Shown here one piece after another: positions 18,076 through 27,220 of a stretch of DNA of 64,000 bases. Numbering within the stretch: position 1 is the stretch's first letter; the number at the start of each line of letters is the position of its first letter. Below the pieces are notes generated by a model. The model saw nothing but the letters and a program-made list of their open reading frames with translations. It was not told the origin of the DNA and searched no databases. This DNA is from Gemmatimonadota bacterium (GTDB lineage: Bacteria; JBHIER01; G020348925). The position numbers were made by a program, and so were the translations under genes. The stretch spans positions 3,822,859 through 3,886,858 of the forward strand of contig CP070758.1 of assembly GCA_020348925.1 (NCBI GenBank), read 5' to 3'.

Positions 18076-19121
18076 AGGGAGTCCTCCAGGGCATCCATCA
18101 ATTTCGCCGCTCCGAATTTGATACAATCCGTAGTAGGAATCTTTGTTTCATCCTCGATCCGGTCAATCGTCTCCGCAATCTCCTTCTCAGTCAGATCGTA
18201 ACAATTCAGGGCAATGGCAACCACTTTTGTCGTTCGTATCCAATGCGCCGCCTCCTCGTAGAGCCGAATCACTTGAGGAAGTGGCGGAATGGGGAACGAG
18301 GTATCTCCCAAATATTCTCCAATATACTTCCGGCTGGGTTGATGACAGAGAACCAACGCCTGGGGAGCACATCCATGAAGGAGGGCCAGGGTCACTCCTG
18401 AATATCCGGGATGAAACAGCGAACCTTGACCCTCAACAAATATCCAGTCTGCACGGATGGAAGACTCAAGGACCATTTTTTCAACCGTACCTGCCATGAA
18501 ATCGCCGGCAACCCTGTCAATGGCGACTCCCTTTCCCCAAACCAACATTCCGGTCTGTCCTGTGGGAATACAATCCGCTGCCAGCTCCCGCAGCCGAGCC
18601 TCTTTGAATAATTCAAAGGTCACCGTCATCTTGCCCGTATCACAATCTGAACCGACAGTCAGGACAACATGCGAGTCGATGTGTCTCGCTGCTCCGGAGG
18701 CGATAGGAAGCTCTCGCGGAGGCTTTCGAAGGTCCTCTATGACGACTCCCTTTCTGCGTGCCAATGATGCAAACGCCTCATCGTCAGACAGGAAAAAATG
18801 GAGTCCGTTGACTATCGTCATCCTGTGTTCGATGGCCTCCCGAATAATATCTCTCCATTCTTCGGGCAAGACACCACCACGTGGTGCCACCCCAATCAAC
18901 AAGGTATTCGGTCTGTATTGAAGTGCCTCTTCAAGGGAAGCTACGATCGGACACCCATTGCCGTAACCGATGATGTCATCGACGACGTTTCCGCTCTTCG
19001 TACTGTCAATGACTGCAACCACCTCATCAGGAATATACCGAAGAGCTCCGACCCCCGTCTTTGAACTGAAGGATCCGAAGGCACCTTCAGCCAAAATAAC
19101 AATTCGTCGACCTTCATTCAT
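18066..19121 (-). CDS. DUF1611 family P-loop protein
   Basis: 351 residues from ATG 19121; a TTG at 19160 would add 13 residues and neither start has a clear Shine-Dalgarno. The N-terminal domain (Rossmann-like, RRIVILAEGAFG) is followed by a P-loop domain with GSDCDTGKMT and a conserved FVEGQGSLFHP region, matching DUF1611. Members are typically encoded next to dipeptide epimerases, as here. One characterised pair (DgcN/DgcA, D-glutamate catabolism) uses the DUF1611 protein as an N-acetyltransferase; whether that holds here is unproven. It may instead ligate or activate a murein-derived peptide. Confidence 0.82.
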   Translation of the reverse strand: MNEGRRIVILAEGAFGSFSSKTGVGALRYIPDEVVAVIDSTKSGNVVDDIIGYGNGCPIVASLEEALQYRPNTLLIGVAPRGGVLPEEWRDIIREAIEHRMTIVNGLHFFLSDDEAFASLARRKGVVIEDLRKPPRELPIASGAARHIDSHVVLTVGSDCDTGKMTVTFELFKEARLRELAADCIPTGQTGMLVWGKGVAIDRVAGDFMAGTVEKMVLESSIRADWIFVEGQGSLFHPGYSGVTLALLHGCAPQALVLCHQPSRKYIGEYLGDTSFPIPPLPQVIRLYEEAAHWIRTTKVVAIALNCYDLTEKEIAETIDRIEDETKIPTTDCIKFGAAKLMDALEDSLCD

Positions 19122-19166
19122 GGTTCGCCGCGACGCACAGAAAATCCCAACTTCGGCCAATCTTCA

Positions 19167-19841
19167 CTACACCAACATTCTCGCTATGAAATACAGTTGC
19201 GTAAATGAATATCCTGTAAAGAGAAAACAAAACGGTGTGACAAATGCGAAAAGAATCCATCCGATGATATTGAGACCGATCATAGGGCCCACAATGATGA
19301 GACCAAAGACGATGAAAATGCCGTATCGCTCCAGGCGCAGGAAGGAATACTCATACTCCGGCGGAAGAAATCTCAGTAAAATTCTCGAACCATCCAAAGG
19401 CGGAATAGGAATTAAATTGAAACACGCCAAGACCAAATTAATGATGACTCCTATTGCCAAGAAGCTCACCGGAATACCAAATACGCCCACGACTCCTGGG
19501 CGATACAAGAGTCGAAAAAGAATACCGCAACAGAATGCCAAGATTATGTTAACAGCCGGCCCGCTCAATCCGACCCACATCATATCCCTTTTTGGATCTC
19601 GTAGATTGTACGGATTTACCGGTACTGGTTTGGCGTACCCAAACAAAAAGTGTGAGCCGCTCAAAAGCAGCATGGCCGGGAGCAGCACAGAGCCAAAAAG
19701 GTCGATATGCGGAAGAGGATTCAATGTCAGCCTCCCCGCGTATCGCGCTGTTGGATCGCCCAATCTGTCTGCCATCCAACCATGGCTTACCTCATGAATG
19801 ACGACTGCGAAGAGTAGAACCGGTATGGATAAAAGTGTCAT
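19167..19841 (-). CDS. Site-2 protease family (M50) membrane protease
   Basis: 224 residues, nearly all in hydrophobic segments (about five to six spans). The zinc motif HEVSHG lies in the first helix (residues 16-21) and the second metal ligand in NLIPIPPLDG. There is no PDZ domain, so it belongs to the short YwhC-like group rather than RseP. It would cut within the membrane; the substrate is unknown. The ATG is close behind TAGGAA, and a promoter with TTGATC and TATATT boxes lies 71-99 bp upstream (19912-19940). Downstream lies DUF1611 with a 45-bp gap, so these genes are probably co-transcribed. Confidence 0.88.
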   Translation of the reverse strand: MTLLSIPVLLFAVVIHEVSHGWMADRLGDPTARYAGRLTLNPLPHIDLFGSVLLPAMLLLSGSHFLFGYAKPVPVNPYNLRDPKRDMMWVGLSGPAVNIILAFCCGILFRLLYRPGVVGVFGIPVSFLAIGVIINLVLACFNLIPIPPLDGSRILLRFLPPEYEYSFLRLERYGIFIVFGLIIVGPMIGLNIIGWILFAFVTPFCFLFTGYSFTQLYFIARMLV

Positions 19842-19911
19842 TTCCTACATCCGAGTTTTCGAGTTTCTCAGCCTTTTCCAGATAACGCCATCTCACTGTT
19901 AAATCGAACAG

Positions 19912-19940
19912 AATATAAGCTTACACTGTACCAAGATCAA
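19912..19940 (-). promoter_or_regulatory. Sigma-70-type promoter for the M50 protease-DUF1611-epimerase unit
   Basis: Minus-strand -35 TTGATC (19935-19940) and -10 TATATT (19912-19917) with exactly 17 bases between them, 71 bp upstream of the M50 protease ATG. Confidence 0.5.
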
Positions 19941-20052
19941 TAGCTTTTCCATACAGCTGAAAAATTGTGGCACAACGACAGATTCTGTCTCCATCAAACA
20001 ACCGCACGGAGCTTCGGCAGAAAGCGTTTCCAGGAAACGGGGCACGAGCGCT

Positions 20053-20559
20053 TCAGAGATCGAGTCGCCGTGTCCCGACATACCGCTGCTGAAAATACGG
20101 TGATTCGAATTTTGAAATTGTTACCCCCTGGCCCTCGCTTGCGTGCACAAACCGATTTTCTCCCACGAAGATCCCGACATGGGTTGCCCGCTTCCCATTT
20201 TCGGAGAAAAAGAGAAGATCTCCGAAGCACCACCGCTTCCGTGCCACATGATATCCCATCGCAAAAAGCCCTTCAGTGCTGTGCGGAAGATCGATCCCAA
20301 GCGCTTGTTGAAAAACCACAACAACAAGACCCGAACAATCAAGACCATCTTTACTGTCACCACCCCACTGGTACGGAGTGCCGAGATAGGCTGTGATGAC
20401 TTTCTCGATTTTTTCGCGGCATTTTGCAATCCTGCCCCCACACCTCGTGTCCCCTCGGAACGGATACCGGGGATACGGTCGGATGCCGGCACACCCCAAC
20501 CCCACCCCATAGATCGCGAGCAAGAGAACGACCCCATATCGACCGAGAATTGTGTTCAT
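20053..20559 (-). CDS. NlpC/P60 family cell-wall hydrolase, secreted
   Basis: 168 residues. An N-terminal hydrophobic export signal (VVLLLAIYGVGLGC) is followed by Cys23; the lipobox is imperfect, so it may be a lipoprotein or simply exported. The NlpC/P60 domain (about 48-165) has catalytic Cys in GLDCSGL, His in ATHVGIFV and the third polar residue in RFVHASEG, plus the substrate-positioning YQWGGDS. It is expected to cut gamma-D-Glu-diamino acid bonds in peptidoglycan stem peptides. Its gene is 211 bp upstream of the M50/DUF1611/epimerase group. The possible murein-peptide theme is shared with the epimerase. Confidence 0.88.
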   Translation of the reverse strand: MNTILGRYGVVLLLAIYGVGLGCAGIRPYPRYPFRGDTRCGGRIAKCREKIEKVITAYLGTPYQWGGDSKDGLDCSGLVVVVFQQALGIDLPHSTEGLFAMGYHVARKRWCFGDLLFFSENGKRATHVGIFVGENRFVHASEGQGVTISKFESPYFQQRYVGTRRLDL

Positions 20560-20878
20560 GAATCAGCGCACCTTTCTTTTCGTAACTCCGGTATTCAAAT
20601 AAGGCGTGCTGAAAGCCTTATGTCAATGAAAATCCTCATGTTGAAAAATATGTTGCATAAAAATGAGGGAATCGCTATCTTACACGACTTGGAAATATCG
20701 AGTACGCTGAGGCGCTGAACAAAAGTCTGAAATGAGTGATTGCACGTCCCAAGTGGAGCGTCCGTATGTTTCCGGAACCTTTCGTTTGAGATTGTTGAGA
20801 CGAGCCTCCGTGTAGAAGACACGGGATATGCGATTGCTACGCTGGATCAACAACGTGTAAACATATCCTCTCATTTTT
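20560..20878. other. Divergent intergenic region
   Basis: 319 bp separating the minus-strand NlpC/P60 gene from the plus-strand glycosyltransferase cluster. It should hold promoters for both directions, but I could not identify a -35/-10 pair with confidence. No gene seen. Confidence 0.4.
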
Positions 20879-22000
20879 ATGCATCTCACACTGATAACAA
20901 TCTGCCTCATCGGATTGGGATTTTTGTATCTTTGCGGCATTGTCATACTCCTCATCGGCTTACACCGATTGAAGAATGGCATGAATAATGAAACGCCCTT
21001 CGTTTCCATTATCGTAGCCGCTCGTAATGAGGACAGACACATTGAACACTGCGTCACGGCCCTCATCGATCAGGATTATCCGCAGCAGCGATACGAGATC
21101 ATCGTCGTGGATGACCGATCGCACGATCGTACGCCCGAGATCGTCAATACCATGTTGGAAAGATCCAAAAATCTTCGTCTGTTTCATGTTGGAACCGAAC
21201 CCTCACCCCTTGTGGGGAAAAAACGGGCTCTTGATCTTGGCATACGACAGAGTCGAGGCGAGATCATTCTGACGACAGACGCCGATTGCCTGCCGAAATC
21301 AACGTGGATCGGCGGCATGATCAAGTACTTTGAACCGAGCGTGGGATTGGTGGCCGGTTACACATACACCGAAGAACCCGGAGAAAGGGTGACCGTTCTT
21401 CAAAGACTCCGGTCAGTCGAACGAATCTCTGTAGCGGCCGTTGCCGCCGGGAGTATCGGTTGGGGTCAAGGTCTCACGTGTACGGGCCAAAATTTGGCCT
21501 ATCGAAAGAAGGTCTACTACGATGTCGGCGGTTTTTCAAAGATTGGTCATGTGCGGTCCGGAGACGATGACCTCCTTATTCAACGCGTGCACCGAAAAAC
21601 CTCATGGCAAACCCGATATGCCGTATCGTCTGAAACCTATGTCCGGACAAAACCACCCTCAGGAGCCCGGCCGTACATTCAGCAGGAAAAAAGGCGGGCC
21701 TCAAAAGGATTTCTCTATCCCCCCTGGTTGACTCTCTCTCTCCTGGCCCTTTATTCATTTTACATCCTTCTCTTCGTTTCCTTGTGGATCTCTTTCTTCG
21801 ATTGGAATCATTTTTCAATTGCATGGTATGTACTTGGCGCCAAAGCGTTCGGGGAATTTCCTCTTCTTGTGAAAATATGTACTCTTCTCAATCGGAAAGA
21901 TCTCGTCGTTCTTTTTCCAGTAGCAGAGATCGTACATATACCCTATCTTATCATTTTCGGATTGTGGGGAACCCTGTGCACGTATTCGTGGAAAGAATAA
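20879..22000 (+). CDS. Membrane glycosyltransferase, family 2
   Basis: 373 residues. One N-terminal membrane helix (residues 3-28), a GT-A domain (about 38-290) with FVSIIVAARNE, VVDDRSHDRT, the metal-binding DAD of TTDADC and an acceptor-site GDDD, and three to four C-terminal hydrophobic segments. The usual QxxRW motif is altered to QEKRRA, unlike the next gene which keeps QKRRW. The layout is that of processive or polyprenol-linked GT2 enzymes on the inner membrane; the sugar and acceptor cannot be read from sequence. There is no obvious ribosome-binding site before the ATG. It opens a plus-strand cluster of seven genes. Confidence 0.88.
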   Translation: MHLTLITICLIGLGFLYLCGIVILLIGLHRLKNGMNNETPFVSIIVAARNEDRHIEHCVTALIDQDYPQQRYEIIVVDDRSHDRTPEIVNTMLERSKNLRLFHVGTEPSPLVGKKRALDLGIRQSRGEIILTTDADCLPKSTWIGGMIKYFEPSVGLVAGYTYTEEPGERVTVLQRLRSVERISVAAVAAGSIGWGQGLTCTGQNLAYRKKVYYDVGGFSKIGHVRSGDDDLLIQRVHRKTSWQTRYAVSSETYVRTKPPSGARPYIQQEKRRASKGFLYPPWLTLSLLALYSFYILLFVSLWISFFDWNHFSIAWYVLGAKAFGEFPLLVKICTLLNRKDLVVLFPVAEIVHIPYLIIFGLWGTLCTYSWKE

Positions 22001-22193
22001 TTCAAAGAACCCGGACGGTTCAAAAAATGTGTCAGACAGAGAAGTATTGAATGTATTTTATGTAACTTAGAATTATCAATGACGTGAAGCTCGAATGGAG
22101 AACCTTGCGCGACCGCCAACACCATCATTCCGGCATTCCGGATCAGGTCCCTGCAGGAATGATTGCGAATAAAGAACGCGGCAGGGGAAAATA

Positions 22194-23333
22194 GTGTTTG
22201 GATTCATTCTCATTCTTTTTTTTCTGACAGCATTCTACGGTATTGAAGGACTCAAATTCCTTCGAGGTTTATCTCTTTTACGGCGGGGAACGAACGAAAG
22301 GGAATTTGTGGTCTCTGTCGTCGTAGCTGTGAGAAACGAGGAGCGAACAATCGGTGCGTGTTTGGAGGCCCTCCTGAGCCAGACGTACCCGAAGGGTAAA
22401 TATGAGATCATTGTCGTCGACGATCAATCGACCGACAGGACATCGGAAATCGTGACATCTTATCTCCAGGACAATTCGAATGTGACCCTCCTCAAGATAG
22501 AAGAATCCACAGAGAACTGGGCGCCTAAAAAGTACGCCCTCAATGCGGGTATCGAAAAAAGCCGTGGGGAAATCATACTGACAACGGATGCCGACTGCCT
22601 CGTCGAGCCAACCTGGATCCACAGGATGATCTCATATTTTGAGGAGGATATTGGAATGGTCGCGGGATTCTCACAAGTTGGTACCCCGGATGAAAAACTG
22701 AGCCTGTTTGGGAAACTTCAAGCAATCGACTTTCTGGCCCTCATGACCACCGCCGCAGGCGCAATTGGAAACAACCTCCCGTGGGCCGCCTCCGGCCAAA
22801 ATCTGGCCTATAGGAAGGAAGCCTTTGAAAGTGTCGGTGGGTTCGAAAGAATTCGACACCGCCCCTCCGGAGACGACGTCCTCTTGCTCCAACTCGTTTC
22901 AACTATGACGGAGTGGAAGATCCGATTCGCCACATCTGAGGAATCCTTTGTCACAACACGACCGGAAAAAACAGTGGGCGCTTTCCTCAATCAAAAAAGA
23001 AGGTGGGCTTCGAACAGCGGTATGCAAATCGAACTCAATAAAAAATTCTTCGCTTACTTAGTGGTTACGTTCAGCCTCAATGTGCTCCTGTTCATAACCC
23101 TCCCTCTGTCTCTTGTTCTGGAGGACTTCTTTTTCGCTCCCTGGATCAGTTTTGTGGTCAAGGCCGGTGTCGACTTTGCCGTTATCGGAAAGGGGACACA
23201 CATGTTTCGACGGCACGACCTCCTCGCACTCTTTCCGATATGGGAACTAGTGCACATCCCCTACATCGTTGTAACTGGGATTTTGGGCACGACGGGCGGT
23301 TTTACCTGGAAAGAGAGATACTACAACCGATGA
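22194..23333 (+). CDS. Membrane glycosyltransferase, family 2 (paralogue of preceding gene)
   Basis: 379 residues starting at GTG after AGGGG. It has the same architecture as the gene before it: an N-terminal helix, a GT-A domain with VSVVVAVRNEE, VVDDQSTDRT, TTDADC, the PSGDD acceptor Asp and an intact QKRRW motif, then C-terminal membrane segments. Sequence similarity across the full length indicates a tandem duplication. The intact QxxRW motif suggests that this copy has the fully conventional active site. It is followed directly (no gap) by a radical SAM gene. Confidence 0.9.
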   Translation: MFGFILILFFLTAFYGIEGLKFLRGLSLLRRGTNEREFVVSVVVAVRNEERTIGACLEALLSQTYPKGKYEIIVVDDQSTDRTSEIVTSYLQDNSNVTLLKIEESTENWAPKKYALNAGIEKSRGEIILTTDADCLVEPTWIHRMISYFEEDIGMVAGFSQVGTPDEKLSLFGKLQAIDFLALMTTAAGAIGNNLPWAASGQNLAYRKEAFESVGGFERIRHRPSGDDVLLLQLVSTMTEWKIRFATSEESFVTTRPEKTVGAFLNQKRRWASNSGMQIELNKKFFAYLVVTFSLNVLLFITLPLSLVLEDFFFAPWISFVVKAGVDFAVIGKGTHMFRRHDLLALFPIWELVHIPYIVVTGILGTTGGFTWKERYYNR

Positions 23334-24446
23334 GTGTCTTTTGAAAAGGATTTTTTGGTGAATTTTCGAAAAATTGTCAAACCGGCGAAGAAGGGAATTG
23401 CGAATATCTTAGCCAGACGTCCGGTCAATTCGAGCACTGAAATCAGATTAACCCGACTCTGCACCCAGCGATGTCGTCAATGCAACATTTACAATAAGAG
23501 CACCGAACCGCCGACTGTCAATCCGGACGATTTTGCCCTCATGGCGAGGCGGCTGAGAGATTACGGGGCATACGTCGGCTTTATCAGCGGTGGCGAACCG
23601 ACTCTCGTACCGCATCTGAATGAAATGTTGCACGAGGCGGTAAAGACGTTTCCGGTGGCGGTGACTCTGAACACAGGCTTGTACAATACGACGAAAACGA
23701 TCGAGCACATCGCCGAATACGTTCTGAGGCATAACATCAATATTCAGACTTCCCTGGATGGCCTGAATGATGTGGGGGACGATCTTCGTGGTGTTCCTGA
23801 ATTCTCACGGACTGTACTCAAGCATATGGAAGTCATCTCAGAGATGCGGAGAGACTTACGATCACACTCCCTTCTCTATGTAAACATCGTCCTCAACAAC
23901 CTCAATATGGATCAAATCCCAGAGATGATTCACCATATTGCTGCGAAGGGATGGGATGTGACTGTCGGTCTCTACCATACAGTGACCTCATCCACAAAAA
24001 ATGATGAGGCACTCAGACCTGTCCTCGGACAGGATCTTGACCGGCTCATAGCATACTTGATCGACCATCCCCGTATCCTGACGCTGAAACCCTTTCTCCA
24101 GGGAATCAAGGTGTTTCTCGATGGAAACGGGTTCAAAAAACACTGCCCGTTTTTGACCTCCCCCCTTCTCGCCACCCGCCTCACAATCATGGAAACCGGA
24201 GATGTTCATCTGTGCCGGGGGGAACCTATTGGAAATATTTTGAAGCATGAATTACGAGAGATCTTCTCCGATCGTGCCTACACTCAGCGTTTATCGGAGT
24301 ACAGGAGATGTTCTGGATGCTGGACAAGTTGTTACATTCAACGATCCCTGCTCCTGCACCCCCGCACTCCAAAAGAATTTCTGTCAAATATGAAGAAAGT
24401 ACTTCGTGCACGACGAGCTGTGCGCTTGAAGCCGGAGGTCCAATGA
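23334..24446 (+). CDS. Radical SAM protein with C-terminal cysteine-rich (SPASM-like) tail
   Basis: 370 residues; the GTG start lies directly after the TGA of the glycosyltransferase gene. The radical SAM cluster motif is CTQRCRQC (residues 43-50), followed by the SAM-binding FISGGEPTL and a TIM-barrel region. The C-terminal part carries further cysteines (HLCRGEPIGN and CSGCWTSC) typical of an auxiliary iron-sulfur cluster. Such enzymes modify peptides, sugars or cofactors, and no substrate is implied by sequence alone. It is co-transcribed with a second radical SAM gene, with ATGA overlap. Confidence 0.87.
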   Translation: MSFEKDFLVNFRKIVKPAKKGIANILARRPVNSSTEIRLTRLCTQRCRQCNIYNKSTEPPTVNPDDFALMARRLRDYGAYVGFISGGEPTLVPHLNEMLHEAVKTFPVAVTLNTGLYNTTKTIEHIAEYVLRHNINIQTSLDGLNDVGDDLRGVPEFSRTVLKHMEVISEMRRDLRSHSLLYVNIVLNNLNMDQIPEMIHHIAAKGWDVTVGLYHTVTSSTKNDEALRPVLGQDLDRLIAYLIDHPRILTLKPFLQGIKVFLDGNGFKKHCPFLTSPLLATRLTIMETGDVHLCRGEPIGNILKHELREIFSDRAYTQRLSEYRRCSGCWTSCYIQRSLLLHPRTPKEFLSNMKKVLRARRAVRLKPEVQ

Positions 24447-25483
24447 TTCGGTCAGCCATGACCATCCTTCGAAGACACGCGACCACCAAAAAGGCAGTGA
24501 ACGTCCTCATTGTGCTGGTCTCGTATCTTCTTTCGAAACTGATCCGGCGACCGATTGCGTGGGGCCATCCCTTTATGCTTATGGTCGAACCTACGAATAT
24601 GTGTAACCTCAAATGTCCCCTCTGTCCTACCGGCTCCGATAGTCTCACACGGCCCAAAGGAAAAATGTCTTACGAACATTTTGTACATCTCATCGACGAA
24701 GTTCACGAACATCTCTTGCTCCTCAGTCTCTGGAACGTGGGCGAGCCTTTCCTGAACGAGAGTTTTATCAAAATGATTCGATTCGCAAAGAGAAAAAACA
24801 TATACGTCATCACGAGTACCAATGGTCATTTTTTAGGTACAAGAGAAAAGGTGCGAGATCTTATCCTATCGGGCTTGGACGAATTGATCGTCTCCATGGA
24901 CGGTGCAAGTTCGGAAACGTACAATCGTTTTAGACAGAATGGACAGTTTCAGACAGTCGTCGATGGGCTCCGAGGAGTGACGGACGAAAAGAATATTCTC
25001 AAGAGCGCAAGTCCCCGAATCGATCTTCAATTTATTGTCATGCGACACAATGAACATGAGGTCAAGGCGATGGAAGATTTAGCCCGAGAGCTGAAGGTCG
25101 ACAAATTGACCCTCAAAACAGTTCAGGTTACAAACGTGGAGGAGGCCGAGGAATTTCTCCCCACCCAACAGGAATTCAGACGGTACCTTTTTCATGGAGA
25201 CACCTTCCGTATGAGGGGGAAACTGAAGAACAATTGTCGTTGGCTGTGGTTCTGTCCCGTCGTCAACTGGAACGGAACAGTCGTTCCCTGCTGCTTCGAC
25301 AAAGACAACGAGTTCACTTTTGGAAACGTTTTCGAAGAATCATCTTTAGAGAATATTTGGCAGAATGAGCAGTACAGCGCTTTTCGAAGAAACATATTGA
25401 GCGACAGAAAAGCCTATGCACTGTGCACAAATTGTTCTGAAGGTATAAAGAGCCTGTATATAAAAAAGGAACGGCTTACTTAG
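24443..25483 (+). CDS. Radical SAM/SPASM domain protein
   Basis: 346 residues from ATG 24443, which overlaps the upstream TGA and has a strong GGAGGT five bases before it; the frame is open 45 codons further, inside the preceding gene, and that part is not real. The cluster motif is CNLKCPLC near residue 55, with GEPFLNE and other barrel motifs following. The SPASM part contains VVPCCFDKDNEFTFGN and the terminal CTNC, as in anaerobic sulfatase-maturase-like enzymes. An N-terminal hydrophobic helix (VLIVLVSYLL) suggests membrane association. Two adjacent radical SAM enzymes with glycosyltransferases imply a modified glycolipid or peptide product. Confidence 0.88.
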   Translation: MIRSAMTILRRHATTKKAVNVLIVLVSYLLSKLIRRPIAWGHPFMLMVEPTNMCNLKCPLCPTGSDSLTRPKGKMSYEHFVHLIDEVHEHLLLLSLWNVGEPFLNESFIKMIRFAKRKNIYVITSTNGHFLGTREKVRDLILSGLDELIVSMDGASSETYNRFRQNGQFQTVVDGLRGVTDEKNILKSASPRIDLQFIVMRHNEHEVKAMEDLARELKVDKLTLKTVQVTNVEEAEEFLPTQQEFRRYLFHGDTFRMRGKLKNNCRWLWFCPVVNWNGTVVPCCFDKDNEFTFGNVFEESSLENIWQNEQYSAFRRNILSDRKAYALCTNCSEGIKSLYIKKERLT

Positions 25484-25494
25484 GGAAACACGAA

Positions 25495-26424
25495 ATGACT
25501 CTGCGTTGGAGAAAATATCTCGTTGTCGCGAAGATCATACTCACGTTCCTCATTCTGGGGATCGTGCTTCTTCAGGTTGACATACATCGAATTGGATCGG
25601 CTTTTCAATCCCTTCGAGTTTCATTTTTTATTCTGGCTCTCCTATTCGTTCCAGTCAATCTCATTTTTCAGCTGATCCGATGGCATTATATTCTTAAGAC
25701 AGTGGCCATCGCTGTGACACCCCGACACGCGTTCAAGTCGATTCTGGCAGGATTGGCCTTCAGTCTTGTGACCCCAGGACGGGTTGGCGAAGTCGGACGA
25801 TCACTCTATTTTCAATCTTCGACCACGATCAAAACTGCTGGCCTCGTTATCTTAGAAAAGGCTTATGCATTCATAGTCATACTGATCGTCTCAGGCATCA
25901 GCATCATGCTTTGGCAAAGAACACTTATAGGAGCTCTTATAATTGTCAGTGCACTTTTTATCGGATTTCAGTTGAAACTCATCCGTTCCCTTCTCTCCCG
26001 GCTCTCTTTTCTGTTCCCGTACGGCGAAAAAATCGCAGAGTTGTGGTCGTCCTGGGACAGCTTTGAACGAAAGCACATCGCACTTCTGCTGGCGATCTCA
26101 ATGGGATTCTTTGTCATTGTATTTCTCCAGTTCTTCATTCTTGTATCATCCTTTCAGACGGTGTCCCCGGCGTCAGCACTGATCGCCATTCCTCTGACGA
26201 TGGCCATCAATTCTTTTCCCATCACAATTGCCGGGTTGGGTCTGCGAGAAGGCGCTGCGGTTTTTTTCTTTTCCAAGTTCGGAGTGGCCGAAGCCGCAGC
26301 TTTAAACGGAGCGTTCCTTCTCTTCGTTATCGATATTCTCATTCCAGGACTTGTCGGCCTGCCTCTCATATCGAAAATGAGATTGCACTTCGAACACGCC
26401 GCTGAGGAGAAACCGTTCCCATGA
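25495..26424 (+). CDS. Lysylphosphatidylglycerol synthase TM-region/flippase-like membrane protein (UPF0104)
   Basis: 309 residues with about eight hydrophobic segments. It has the family's features: an early RWHYIL region, LAGLAFSLVTPGRVGE with the conserved Pro-Gly-Arg, and the late FPITIAGLGLREG motif. The soluble aminoacyl transferase domain of MprF is absent, so this is the stand-alone membrane part, which in other systems translocates or handles lipids. The setting, after two glycosyltransferases and two radical SAM genes, suggests transport of the cluster's lipid-linked product. The next gene overlaps by ATGA. Confidence 0.87.
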   Translation: MTLRWRKYLVVAKIILTFLILGIVLLQVDIHRIGSAFQSLRVSFFILALLFVPVNLIFQLIRWHYILKTVAIAVTPRHAFKSILAGLAFSLVTPGRVGEVGRSLYFQSSTTIKTAGLVILEKAYAFIVILIVSGISIMLWQRTLIGALIIVSALFIGFQLKLIRSLLSRLSFLFPYGEKIAELWSSWDSFERKHIALLLAISMGFFVIVFLQFFILVSSFQTVSPASALIAIPLTMAINSFPITIAGLGLREGAAVFFFSKFGVAEAAALNGAFLLFVIDILIPGLVGLPLISKMRLHFEHAAEEKPFP

Positions 26425-27212
26425 GATATCCTATTCTTCTGCAACTCAGATTCTGGTGCATTATTCATTGTACCCTCTTCGCATTCTCCGCTCCGTCCGT
26501 CTTGAGCTCCGGTGAAACGCAACGCCAAGAAACCTATGTGTACAGCTTTCAATACTTGGGCCTGACAGTGGCAGAAGGTACCATCACCATCTCCGATACT
26601 CTCATGGATGACGGCACAAGTGGAAAATATATGAAGACCCGTGCCACCTCCCTGACGGCAGCATCCGTTCTCTTTCGAATCGATAACAAATACAGCACTC
26701 TTATTGATACAGCAACCTGTCTTCCGCTTCTCTACACAAAAAATATCGAGCAGACGAATTTGAGTCAGGGCTGTCATTTTCAATTCGACCAAAAGAACCT
26801 CTGCATACTCAGCGCTGAGGGGGAAAAAATTTCCCTGGCTGCTCCGACTCACAACTTCTTCTCCGCCCTCTATTACATGATGAACCATACTTTTCAACCC
26901 AAAGAGATTCTGCGTCTCCCAGTCTATGCCGCCGGGAATATTTGGGAAGTCAGAGCGGAGGCACTCAAAACAGAGATGATCGCAACATCGATTGGTACCT
27001 ATCGAACCGTACAGGTTGAAATCGAATTTCACCGTCATTCCAATTTCCAAGAGCAGACAAGAAAAACAGACGTCCTCACGAACCGTCTCCTGCAGGAGGA
27101 TGTCAAAACGTATCTCTGGTTTTCGGCAACCGAAAATGGTGTGGTCGTCAAGGCCGAATATGAACTGTTTCCCGCAGGACTGCGCATGATGTTAGCCGGA
27201 TACATGAAATAG
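26421..27212 (+). CDS. DUF3108 family exported protein
   Basis: 263 residues. An N-terminal signal-like segment (IHCTLFAFSAPSVLSSG) precedes a beta-rich domain with the DUF3108 pattern: the YSFQYLGLTVAEGTI start, repeated strands and a closing DVKTYLWFSATENGVVVKAEY. Family members are usually periplasmic and of unknown function. The ATG overlaps the flippase-like gene's stop, so synthesis is coupled; the product may bind or present the exported glycolipid. Confidence 0.82.
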   Translation: MRYPILLQLRFWCIIHCTLFAFSAPSVLSSGETQRQETYVYSFQYLGLTVAEGTITISDTLMDDGTSGKYMKTRATSLTAASVLFRIDNKYSTLIDTATCLPLLYTKNIEQTNLSQGCHFQFDQKNLCILSAEGEKISLAAPTHNFFSALYYMMNHTFQPKEILRLPVYAAGNIWEVRAEALKTEMIATSIGTYRTVQVEIEFHRHSNFQEQTRKTDVLTNRLLQEDVKTYLWFSATENGVVVKAEYELFPAGLRMMLAGYMK

Positions 27213-27220
27213 GAGAACCG

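Noticed and set aside
20025-20039. Inverted repeat CGTTTCC-A-GGAAACG after the NlpC/P60 gene
   Set aside because: One-base centre and no T run; not a convincing terminator.
23334-25483. The two radical SAM genes as activases of the glycyl radical fusion
   Set aside because: Both have SPASM-type tails and lie on the opposite strand 11 kb away; GRE activases lack these tails and are usually adjacent.
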